A DNA stretch of 64,000 nucleotides from contig NZ_OY762899.1 of assembly GCF_963666545.1 (NCBI RefSeq), positions 1,612,001 to 1,676,000 on the forward strand, given 5' to 3'. The stretch is from an uncultured Bacteroides sp. Lineage in GTDB: Bacteria; Bacteroidota; Bacteroidia; Bacteroidales; Bacteroidaceae. Both the position numbers and the translations under genes were made by a program. Numbering within the stretch: position 1 is the first letter of the stretch; every line of letters begins with the position of its first letter. Positions 1-7,338 of the stretch are shown one piece after another. The notes under the pieces are model-generated. The model was not told the origin of the DNA. It worked only from the letters and a program-made list of their open reading frames with translations, and made no database searches.

Positions 1-376
1 TAGGTATTCCATGAGGTTGAAACAAAGGATAGGCTTTGAAATCGCCATATCCTTTGAAGAAATCTTCGGTAAAAACACAAAATGCTCCAGTCTTTTCTAA
101 AGTCAGAGGTTCCCAATTATAGGGGACCTGGGGATTTGCGAACAGCAACATATTGCTCTCTACAACCAGTGTTTTATCGGCGTAATGAACCGTATTGCTA
201 CCGGAGATCAGACTTATCTTATAATAATCTTTTCGACTATATGGAATTGTATGATCAGGACGTATATAATCATCCAAAGAAAAGACATTGAACTGACCTA
301 TCTTCCCTATAATCTCACTTGGTAGTATTCCAAACTTCGTGCGATAGAAGTCGGCTAGTGACAATGTCTTTTCCAT
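1..376 (-). CDS. AraC-family transcriptional regulator, N-terminal part (cut by window edge)
   Basis: The minus strand opens with ATG and stays open to the window edge, giving about 125 residues that begin MEKTLSLADFYRTKFGILP. The pattern is the N-terminal sensing domain common to Bacteroides AraC-type regulators: a short helix (LADFYRTKFG), then FNVFSLDDY, KDYYKISLI, NTVHYADK and a FANPQVPYNWEPL segment typical of a cupin-like half. The DNA-binding helix-turn-helix pair would lie to the left, outside the window, so the family call rests on the N-terminus alone. It ends 17 bases from the downstream side of a short-chain dehydrogenase gene read in the same direction. That pairing is frequent in Bacteroides and suggests the regulator controls the dehydrogenase, possibly in response to its substrate. 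The ligand is unknown. Confidence 0.75.
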   Translation of the reverse strand, partial: MEKTLSLADFYRTKFGILPSEIIGKIGQFNVFSLDDYIRPDHTIPYSRKDYYKISLISGSNTVHYADKTLVVESNMLLFANPQVPYNWEPLTLEKTGAFCVFTEDFFKGYGDFKAYPLFQPHGIP

Positions 377-393
377 ACTAATATAATCTTTTA

Positions 394-1158
394 CTAGATA
401 CTTTGTCCTCCGGAAACCTCAATCCGCTGAGCATTGACCCAACGAGCATCATCGGTACATAAAAATGCTACGACCCCGCCAATGTCGTCGGGCAAGCCAA
501 CTCTTCCTAACGGGATGGTACCGGCAATTATTTTATTTACTTGTTCGTTGTCTCGAACAAGACCTCCGCCAAAATCGGTGGCAATAGCACCCGGTGCAAC
601 AACATTTGAACGAATACCTCTGGTGCCAAGTTCTTTCGCCTGATATTTTGTCAGCACTTCAATAGCTCCTTTCATCGATGCATAAGCTGAATATCCGGGT
701 AAAGAGAAACGAGCTAAGCCACTTGATATATTCACGATACCACCGCCATCTTCTAGTATCTCTAAAGCCTTTTGAGTAAAGAAATAAACCCCTTTGAACT
801 GGATATTGAAAAGTGTATCAAAGTCCTCTTCGGTTGTTTCAGCGAAAGGAGAGACAATTCCGATACCTGCATTGTTTACCAGATAATTGATTTTCTGAGT
901 ACCGAAGTTGTTAGATAATTCTTGTTTAAGAAGCTCGAAAAAAGAATCGAAACTTTTTATATCAGCAGTGTTGAGTTGCAAAGCGATGGCCTTTTGACCA
1001 AGTTGCTCTATCTCTGCGATAGTTTCCAAAGCACTTTCTCTCCTACTATTGTAGGTAAGTACTACATCTAATCCTTTTCGGGCTATGTTTAAAGCCATAC
1101 TTTTGCCTAGTCCGCGGCTTCCGCCTGTTACTAATGCGATTTTTGATTGTTGTGCCAT
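394..1158 (-). CDS. SDR-family NAD(P)-dependent oxidoreductase
   Basis: A classical short-chain dehydrogenase of 254 residues, the usual family length. The Rossmann glycine motif TGGSRGLG lies at residues 11-18, NNAG at 95-98, the catalytic serine in NISSG near 145-146, and the YxxxK pair at Y159/K163. The C-terminal part contains the usual substrate loop and a WVNAQRIEVSGG ending typical of the FabG-like group. Such enzymes reduce or oxidise a carbonyl/hydroxyl group with NAD(P)H in the cytoplasm. The substrate cannot be told from sequence. A TAnnTTTG promoter element sits 25 bases upstream of the start, and the next gene on the same strand encodes an AraC-type regulator, so the two probably form one transcription unit. 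Confidence 0.93.
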   Translation of the reverse strand: MAQQSKIALVTGGSRGLGKSMALNIARKGLDVVLTYNSRRESALETIAEIEQLGQKAIALQLNTADIKSFDSFFELLKQELSNNFGTQKINYLVNNAGIGIVSPFAETTEEDFDTLFNIQFKGVYFFTQKALEILEDGGGIVNISSGLARFSLPGYSAYASMKGAIEVLTKYQAKELGTRGIRSNVVAPGAIATDFGGGLVRDNEQVNKIIAGTIPLGRVGLPDDIGGVVAFLCTDDARWVNAQRIEVSGGQSI

Positions 1159-1182
1159 AATTCTATAGTTTTAATTACAATG

Positions 1183-1190
1183 CAAAGATA
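1183..1190 (-). promoter_or_regulatory. Bacteroides-type -7 promoter element for the SDR gene
   Basis: On the minus strand the sequence reads TATCTTTG, a perfect match to the TAnnTTTG -7 consensus of the Bacteroides primary sigma factor, 24 bases from the dehydrogenase start codon. The -33 box is weak. Confidence 0.6.
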
Positions 1191-1567
1191 TTGACAAGCC
1201 AATCGTTGATACTGTATGATTCAATCCTGTTATGGTAAAAATCAAATATTTCTGTTTATCTCACCTCAAGGTGCTTCCATGTATAAGCGAAGTTGTATCT
1301 TTTATAGAAGTATACATAGCCACAAAGCACTAATTTAGAGGTTGATTTGGCAAAAACACAGTGGCAATATACAAAGAAAGTATGAAATGAGAGGGAGAAT
1401 GAAAAAGAAAGTAAAGCTAATACCTGATATTACTCAGTACGCACTTCAATCTATAATTTCCCTATTTAAAACAAATAGCATAACAAAAAAAAGAAAAATG
1501 TATTCGTTAGTCAAACAAAAAAACATAACTTTGTGATGAATTAAAAAACACAATCAGGCTAAAAGAG
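1191..1567. other. Divergent intergenic region without a gene
   Basis: The gap separates the divergent dehydrogenase and TPR-regulator genes and contains their two promoters. It is strongly A/T-rich, ending in long A runs. A 64-codon open frame at 1342-1536 covers the promoter of the next gene, has no recognisable domain and a lysine-rich low-complexity composition, so I do not call it. I see no repeat, tRNA or strong hairpin. Confidence 0.6.
1526..1533 (+). promoter_or_regulatory. -7 promoter element for the TPR regulator gene
   Basis: TAACTTTG matches TAnnTTTG exactly and lies 35 bases before the start codon, giving a predicted short 5' leader of about 28 bases. Confidence 0.6.
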
Positions 1568-3274
1568 ATGAAGAAAGCTAGGAAATTGTCGAATATACTA
1601 ATATTACTGTTCACCTTTCTATGTATAGGATGTAAGCATCAGCCCTCTGAAACTTTACCGGCCTTAAGAACTGCAGAACGATTGATTAACACTGATCCTG
1701 ATAGTGCATCGAGTATATTAAAACACCTGCCATCTCCTGAAAAACTAGATGATGAAACGTTTGCTCATTGGTGCATGCTATCGGGCAAAGTAACCGATAA
1801 AATCAACACCCCTATTTTGCCGACATTTCATTTAGACCGTGCTCTTAAGTGGTATGAAAACAATGGAACCCAAGAAGAGCAAGTACAAATGAAGCTTTAT
1901 CTAGGGCGTTCTTATGTAGCTGATGGCAACTATGATAAAGCCATGGCTATATATATTGACGCCTTAGAAATAGCAGAAAAGAACAAGCTAGATAATTTAG
2001 GCGGATACATCAACTGCTATATGGGAGATCTGTACGAACAAAAATATATGCAGAAACAAGCGATAGACAAATACAAAACCGGCGCCAATAAATTCAAAAT
2101 AGCAAAGAACATAAGGAGCTATGCTTGTGCTTTGAGAGATGTCGGTCGCGAGTACGCACTCATGGATTCATTATCACACGCCTTAAAAGTGATGCAAAAA
2201 GCCGATTCCATAGCGATCAGATTGGATGATGATAATGTAAAGGCTTCAATTAGTAATTCTCTGGGAAATATCTACCGGATGCAGTATCAATATGACAAAG
2301 CTAAAGCATGCTTCATCAAGGCATTAGTGCAAGGTAAAAACAAAATGACCGATCGTATGGCACTTGTAAAACTATATATCGAAACAGATTCCATATCTCA
2401 AGCATACGAATCGTTGCAAGAAGTGCCGAAAGGCGATTCTGAATATACCTACATGATAAAGAACTTCTATAGCCAAATCTACGAAGCCAAAGGCGATTAT
2501 AAAAAAGCGTTGGAAAATCTTCAAGAATATACAGAACTAACAGACTCAATAACCTATGCTGATAATCAGTCTAAAGTACTGGAAATAGAGGCCAAATACA
2601 ATATCCTTAAGGCACAGTCGGAAATTGATGATTTGAAGATAGCCAAACAAAAATACATTATTATTCTGACTGTATCCATCGCTTTCACGTTGCTTATCTT
2701 ACTCTCTTACCACATATATAGAAAACAAGCCACTTCGAAAATTCAAAAACAGCAAGAGGAATTGAATCAGACCAAATTCAAACTACTTGACCTCTCTCTG
2801 GAATTAGAGAAAAAGAGAAATCAGCTTGAAACGGCAAAGACTAAGAATGAAAACGTAGATAAGTTACAAGAAGAGATAGCCGACTTGTCTTTAAAATACA
2901 AAAAACTGCAAAACAACATTTTGACCAATTCAGCAATCTATAAAAAACTATTGCAACTAGCTAAACAAAACATGCCGGGCAATGATAAACCGTTGATAAC
3001 TGATAATCTCTGGCAACTTATAACGGATGCAATAACAGTTGCGTATCCCAATCTGGAAAAGTTAGTGTATGACCTGTGTCCGGACCTATCTCTCCTAGAA
3101 TGGCAATATTGCTGCTTCTACATGTTCAACTATGACAGCTCCGATGAAGCTAAACTATTAAACATCAGCCCCAGTTCTGCACGAACAAAGCACTTAAGAT
3201 TAAGACAAAGGCTGAACATTACTTTAGAACCCAAAACAACACTATACGAATATCTAATCCATAGTATGGACTAA
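1568..3274 (+). CDS. Membrane-anchored TPR-containing transcriptional regulator
   Basis: A 568-residue protein with an N-terminal lipoprotein-like signal (FLCIGC, Cys22), a long array of tetratricopeptide-like helices from about residue 95 to 335 (YVADGNYDKAMAIYIDALEIA, then several YxxALxxxxKA-type repeats), one transmembrane helix at roughly 364-386, a coiled coil (390-450), and a C-terminal helix-turn-helix-like region at about 495-560 (LSLLEWQYCCFYMF, then NISPSSARTKHLRLRQRL). This architecture of periplasmic TPRs, one membrane span and a cytoplasmic DNA-binding tail is common in Bacteroides, where such proteins are thought to act as one-component trans-membrane regulators. The DNA-binding role is inferred, not shown. 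Its own promoter lies just upstream. The next gene starts about 280 bases downstream on the same strand and opens the pore-forming lipoprotein island, which makes this protein the natural candidate regulator of that island. Confidence 0.8.
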   Translation: MKKARKLSNILILLFTFLCIGCKHQPSETLPALRTAERLINTDPDSASSILKHLPSPEKLDDETFAHWCMLSGKVTDKINTPILPTFHLDRALKWYENNGTQEEQVQMKLYLGRSYVADGNYDKAMAIYIDALEIAEKNKLDNLGGYINCYMGDLYEQKYMQKQAIDKYKTGANKFKIAKNIRSYACALRDVGREYALMDSLSHALKVMQKADSIAIRLDDDNVKASISNSLGNIYRMQYQYDKAKACFIKALVQGKNKMTDRMALVKLYIETDSISQAYESLQEVPKGDSEYTYMIKNFYSQIYEAKGDYKKALENLQEYTELTDSITYADNQSKVLEIEAKYNILKAQSEIDDLKIAKQKYIIILTVSIAFTLLILLSYHIYRKQATSKIQKQQEELNQTKFKLLDLSLELEKKRNQLETAKTKNENVDKLQEEIADLSLKYKKLQNNILTNSAIYKKLLQLAKQNMPGNDKPLITDNLWQLITDAITVAYPNLEKLVYDLCPDLSLLEWQYCCFYMFNYDSSDEAKLLNISPSSARTKHLRLRQRLNITLEPKTTLYEYLIHSMD

Positions 3275-3483
3275 AAAGCTCACCTGAAAATCAAAGCAAT
3301 TTTCTTATCTTATTCCCCCCTCACATTTAGAGCTATTTCATCGTAATAATTCCCTCCAAACATGCTAAAAGTATACATGCTTTTAGCCCGTGTCTATGCA
3401 ATAATCCGCAATCCCCCTATTATAAGGCATAGCATGTCTATGCATAAGTCATGAAAACACAAGGAAAAGCCACAATCGATTCA

Positions 3484-3491
3484 TAACTTTG
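3484..3491 (+). promoter_or_regulatory. -7 promoter element at the head of the pore-former island
   Basis: TAACTTTG fits TAnnTTTG and is identical to the element ahead of the TPR regulator. It is the only strong consensus match I find between the regulator and the MACPF gene, so the lipoprotein genes behind it may be one long operon. Confidence 0.55.
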
Positions 3492-3556
3492 ACAAAACGA
3501 AAATTAATAAAATCATGAAAAGGATTGTCAGACTATTCTTAGTTACATTTGAACCA

Positions 3557-4129
3557 ATGAAAGTATTACACTATGTTTCAATAAGTGCTCTGCTTTTATT
3601 CTTCTCATGCAGCAAAGAAGAATTGAACCCACCTACCCCGACCTCTGATTATCCCCAATATTTCAAATTTGACAGAAGCGAAATCCAAGATTTTGCTGTG
3701 TATGCAGGTTCTCCGAACGGAGCAAAGGAAGTAACCGCCGATTATTCACCTAATGACATTTGGGGATCTCGCTTGTCTATCCCCCCACAATCAATTACTT
3801 TATACAGCGACTCTATTTTGAATTTTGATAATGGGAGCAAAAAACACTATAAATCCAAAGAGGATTCTATTTATATAAGAGAAAGTGATGAGAGTTGGAG
3901 TAAAATTGGTTATAAAAAGAGTGGTAAACTGATTTATCATGTGGCTTTGATTTATATCTATCGCCGTCCGAATGAAGGAGTGCAAATGCTTTCAATAGAG
4001 AATTCCTATCAAGTATTTAATTATAGCTTCTTTTTTAAAACATATCCTTTCTCTCCATCAGATCTCAATTCAAGTCTGGAAAAAATAGCTTGGTGCAATA
4101 TCTATGCAACGTATGGCAATGTCCAATAA
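3557..4129 (+). CDS. Small surface lipoprotein of unknown function, candidate CDCL self-protection protein
   Basis: I do not recognise a named domain. The chosen start (ATG at 3557) gives a clean lipoprotein signal: MK, a hydrophobic stretch, then LLFFSC, with Cys18 followed by SKEEL, an acidic export signal typical of Bacteroides surface lipoproteins. An earlier in-frame ATG at 3515 would add 14 residues and is better placed relative to the promoter, so it cannot be excluded. The mature part, about 170 residues, is rich in Tyr, Ser and beta-strand-like segments. It lies 30 bases upstream of the short CDCL gene in the same direction. In characterised Bacteroides CDCL systems the producer is protected by a surface lipoprotein that blocks pore formation. 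Position, size and surface signal make this protein a candidate for that role, which is inference. Confidence 0.7.
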   Translation: MKVLHYVSISALLLFFSCSKEELNPPTPTSDYPQYFKFDRSEIQDFAVYAGSPNGAKEVTADYSPNDIWGSRLSIPPQSITLYSDSILNFDNGSKKHYKSKEDSIYIRESDESWSKIGYKKSGKLIYHVALIYIYRRPNEGVQMLSIENSYQVFNYSFFFKTYPFSPSDLNSSLEKIAWCNIYATYGNVQ

Positions 4130-4159
4130 TGCTAATAACTAACTTTAAAGTATTATATT

Positions 4160-5245
4160 ATGAAGAAAATTATTATTTGCGTTAACACACTTTTCGTTCT
4201 CTTAGTTTTCGCTTCATGTAGTCAGATGGAGGATGAAAACATATCTAACAAAGGAACACTATTAAAGAAGTATCCACAATCCCCTATTATAATCAATTCT
4301 GACGTCCGAAAGGATTCGGAGCCTACAACTAGAGCTTATCATTTGAAGGACAGTATCTGGCCCAATAATACCGGCGCTACTTATTTTTATGAGAATGATG
4401 AAATAGCGGCAGATGGAGTGTATAAAAGATATGCGTATCCTGGAGCAATTCTTCGAGGAGGATCTATTGAAACAAGGAGACCGACACCTCTTAGTGCGCC
4501 AGTCGATCCAATAAACATCTCCTTCTCCTTTCCCAACACATATACGGTTGGGAACATTCCCATCCCTTCTTTATATGCCACAAGACAATCCCTTACCAAT
4601 GCCATGTTGAATAAAAACATGCATGGAAAACAATCAATTTCATTCGAATATAATATATCGGAAATCTCTAGCTATGAAGAGACCAAATTGACTTTCGGAG
4701 CAAATATTGATGTCATGAAAGTTTTCAATTTGGGAGTAAGCTACACTAACCATAAGAAAAAACGAAATACGTTAGTTGCGGCAAATGTCATTCATAGGTT
4801 TTATACAATTGACATGGACCTTCCGACAGATGGTAATTTATTATTAAACAACGAAGACATGAACAAATTTGGACCATATTCACCGGTTTATGTCTCTTCC
4901 GTCACATACGGAAGGATGGGGGTGATTACAGTGGAGTCCGATTCTACCTTTAGTTCTGTTCAGAGGGCATTGAATATTTCCTTTAACGCTGTGAAAGTAA
5001 GTGGGAAACTGAGTATTGATGATCACACAGAGACGATTCTAACTAATTCAATGATAAGAATATATATAGTAGGAGGGCAATCTCCTGAGGCAACAATAGA
5101 AGGATTAAGCGCCTTTAAGAATTTTATAGAAACCAAAGGTGAATTCTCAATTGAGAATCAAGGTGAACCTTTGTTTTTCTCATTGAACTATTTGTCAGAC
5201 AATTCTCCCTATTATACCAAATTTCAAATAAATATGCCAAAATGA
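4160..5245 (+). CDS. CDC-like pore-forming lipoprotein, short component (CDCL-S)
   Basis: The 361-residue product has a lipoprotein signal (VFASC, Cys20, then SQMEDE) and aligns by eye with the core (domains 1-3) of cholesterol-dependent cytolysins. Landmarks in order are YPGAIL (93-98, compare pneumolysin YPGALL), TKLTFGANID (175-184, compare LKAKFGTSFE), FYTIDMDLP (214-222), SPVYVSSVTYGR (241-252, compare PLVYISSVAYGR), the paired glycines in YIVGG (305-306, compare VILGG at the strand hinge), and NQGEPLFFSLNYLSDN (333-348, compare HPGLPISYTTSFLRDN). It stops right after this point, so it lacks domain 4 and the Trp-rich undecapeptide. That is the expected form of the short partner in two-component CDCL toxins of Bacteroidota. 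The stop overlaps the start of the long component (ATGA), implying coupled translation and a fixed ratio. No cholesterol-binding motif is present, so eukaryotic membranes are an unlikely target. Confidence 0.86.
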   Translation: MKKIIICVNTLFVLLVFASCSQMEDENISNKGTLLKKYPQSPIIINSDVRKDSEPTTRAYHLKDSIWPNNTGATYFYENDEIAADGVYKRYAYPGAILRGGSIETRRPTPLSAPVDPINISFSFPNTYTVGNIPIPSLYATRQSLTNAMLNKNMHGKQSISFEYNISEISSYEETKLTFGANIDVMKVFNLGVSYTNHKKKRNTLVAANVIHRFYTIDMDLPTDGNLLLNNEDMNKFGPYSPVYVSSVTYGRMGVITVESDSTFSSVQRALNISFNAVKVSGKLSIDDHTETILTNSMIRIYIVGGQSPEATIEGLSAFKNFIETKGEFSIENQGEPLFFSLNYLSDNSPYYTKFQINMPK

Positions 5246-6882
5246 AAAAAATACTATCTTTATTTCTGGGTATTATTGTATCCGTGTTTATATCATGTGA
5301 TGACGAATTGAATCTTCAGCGTGAGAATGCTGCAATAACAACAAATGAGTTACCAAAATATGAGCCTGAGATTATTGGAATAAAGGTTCATAATCACATA
5401 CCTGAAGTTGCCTTAAAAAGATTGGATAAACAAGATGGAATGCCTCTAACGAGATCGATAGATAGAGACAGTATATGGGATGATCATTTTGGAAGGACTA
5501 TTTTCGCCTCTTCGGATGAGACAGTACTTTTACCCAATCATTCCAAATGGGCATATCCTGGCTCATTACTAAAGGGAAACTCAATCGAAGAAATGAAGTG
5601 GAGTCCGTTATATGCCCAAGTAAAGCCGATTACAGTTTCTGTTTCATTTCCTACCTCTTCAGATGTTGTTTCCAGAGAAATTCAACCCACTCTATCGAAT
5701 ACGAGGCTTTTCATTAATGAGGCCTTGAATGAAAAAATCGGAAGCCAAGTCGCTTCCTCTTCCTTCAGCATTGAGAATTTCACATCATACAATGAACTAA
5801 GAACCGTCTTTGGATCAAACATTAAAACAGGAGCACTTTTTTGGAAAAAGAAAAAGGAAGCATATGAAGATAATTTTAAGATATCTAAACGAACTGGACT
5901 ATATATAAAATACATTCAGAGAAACTTCACTGTTGATATGGATATCCCCAAGAGTGGTTCATTGACTGAGGGCACCATTGAGGGAGAACAGTATTCTCCA
6001 ATTTATATTAACTCTGTAACTTATGGCCGAATCGGCATTCTATCCATTGAAACAGATGAACTCTCGGATTATGCCTACTCTACGTTCAGTGAGGTTTCAA
6101 AAAAGATATTTGTAAAAAAACAAACGACTTTAACAAATGAAGAACTGCGTGTTCTAAATACCGCAGTAATGACACTTTATTTATTGGCACCAGGGGGGTC
6201 TTCTGAAGTCTATAGCGTAAATGGCGCGAATCAATTAGTCTCATTATTGCAGATGAATAGCGAATTCACTAAAGAATCTCCTGGTGTTCCTATCTATTGT
6301 AGCTATGCTTATTTGAGTGATAACAGCCCTGTGGAAGTTAAATTCAGATATGACATCACATCCGACCCCTTGTACGTAAGAATGTCGAATAAGAGCGCAT
6401 CGGATTACCACGATGAAGGGCTGTACAAAGATGTCCTCCTCTCATTTTATCGTGATCGTGAAGCCAAGATGCCGGCAATCCCGCCCATTTACATCAAATT
6501 CAATTTACGTATCAAATCAAGCCGCATTCAATATAACTGGGATAATCCTTCTAACGCATGGGGGTCAATAACCAAAGATGCTGATATTATCAGTTTTACG
6601 CAGAATAACTTTAAAGAGAATCAAATGATTGCGTACAAGAATTTCCCTTATCGTATTGGGAAATGGGCATTGCAGTCAGACCCGTTTGAAGATGATTTTT
6701 TCAGACAAATTAAAAAAGCAAATGTAGATTCAAAAGCCTCATTCATAATATTAGAAGATGGAATATTTTATCAAACTTTGAAACCGGATATTAGCCGTAA
6801 TTCTGATCTCACTAATGGTAGAGGGGATCTAAATGAAATGGTGAACATGAACAAGTATAATTGGGGAAACAGACCGGATTAA
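5242..6882 (+). CDS. CDC-like pore-forming lipoprotein, long component (CDCL-L)
   Basis: This 546-residue lipoprotein (FISC, Cys19, followed by DDELN) shares the CDC core with its upstream neighbour: YPGSLL (105-110), RTVFGSNIK (187-195), FTVDMDIP (229-236), YSPIYINSVTYGR (251-263), paired glycines in APGGSSE (318-319) and SPGVPIYCSYAYLSDNSP (346-363). The last block closely follows the CDC segment HPGLPISYTTSFLRDN. Unlike the short form it continues for about 175 residues beyond the core (375-546), where CDCs carry domain 4. This tail has beta-strand-like patches (PPIYIKFNLRIKSSRIQYNW) but no undecapeptide. In CDCL pairs of known function the long form recognises the target surface, is activated by proteolysis and recruits short subunits. 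Applying that here is inference from architecture and gene order. The two genes overlap by 4 bases. Confidence 0.87.
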   Translation: MKKILSLFLGIIVSVFISCDDELNLQRENAAITTNELPKYEPEIIGIKVHNHIPEVALKRLDKQDGMPLTRSIDRDSIWDDHFGRTIFASSDETVLLPNHSKWAYPGSLLKGNSIEEMKWSPLYAQVKPITVSVSFPTSSDVVSREIQPTLSNTRLFINEALNEKIGSQVASSSFSIENFTSYNELRTVFGSNIKTGALFWKKKKEAYEDNFKISKRTGLYIKYIQRNFTVDMDIPKSGSLTEGTIEGEQYSPIYINSVTYGRIGILSIETDELSDYAYSTFSEVSKKIFVKKQTTLTNEELRVLNTAVMTLYLLAPGGSSEVYSVNGANQLVSLLQMNSEFTKESPGVPIYCSYAYLSDNSPVEVKFRYDITSDPLYVRMSNKSASDYHDEGLYKDVLLSFYRDREAKMPAIPPIYIKFNLRIKSSRIQYNWDNPSNAWGSITKDADIISFTQNNFKENQMIAYKNFPYRIGKWALQSDPFEDDFFRQIKKANVDSKASFIILEDGIFYQTLKPDISRNSDLTNGRGDLNEMVNMNKYNWGNRPD

Positions 6883-6901
6883 TTATATAAAAAACTAAAT
6901 C

Positions 6902-7270
6902 ATGAAAAAGAAGATTGTCGGATTATTACTCATTGCACTTACATTCACTACCGTGAATGCAAACACATTAACAAAGAATAAGATGGAATTGGGAGTATGG
7001 AGTAAGACCACACGGGCTCCAGTCCCAATACCCATAGATGCTTTCATCGAAGAAAACAGTTCTATTCTTATTAAATTCTTTGAGCGCCAGAGCCAGCCGG
7101 TTACCTTTCAGATTAAAGATAATCACGGAAATATAATATTCCAAGATATGGTAGTACCTACTGAAGAAGAAAATTACACAATTGACTTGAATGAATTCAA
7201 GCAAGGTGAATACGAGCTATTCTATTTAGATGGACATATGATGATAAGTGGAAGATTTCACATAAAATAA
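6902..7270 (+). CDS. DUF3244-family small secreted protein
   Basis: A 122-residue protein with a typical Sec signal (MKKKIVGLLLIALTFTTVNA, cleavage probably after VNA). The remaining 100 residues form short alternating strands (SSILIKFFERQSQPVTFQI, GNIIFQDMVV, GEYELFYLDG, MMISGRFHI), the pattern of the Bacteroidales DUF3244 family, small Ig-like beta sandwiches resembling T9SS-type or adhesin modules. It has no lipobox, so unlike its neighbours it is probably periplasmic or secreted. It starts 20 bases after the long CDCL gene and is likely cotranscribed with it. Function is unknown. A chaperone, release or stabilising role for the neighbouring toxins would fit the position but nothing in the sequence shows it. 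Confidence 0.75.
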   Translation: MKKKIVGLLLIALTFTTVNANTLTKNKMELGVWSKTTRAPVPIPIDAFIEENSSILIKFFERQSQPVTFQIKDNHGNIIFQDMVVPTEEENYTIDLNEFKQGEYELFYLDGHMMISGRFHIK

Positions 7271-7338
7271 TACATGCATCAATTGAATACACATCAAGAA
7301 TTTCCCCAATATTATAAAATAAATCAAATCTATAAGTT

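Noticed and set aside
1342-1536. Open frame of 64 codons upstream of the TPR regulator
   Set aside because: It covers the regulator promoter, is Lys/Ile-rich low complexity without a domain, and has no ribosome-binding or coding signal beyond an ATG-like start.
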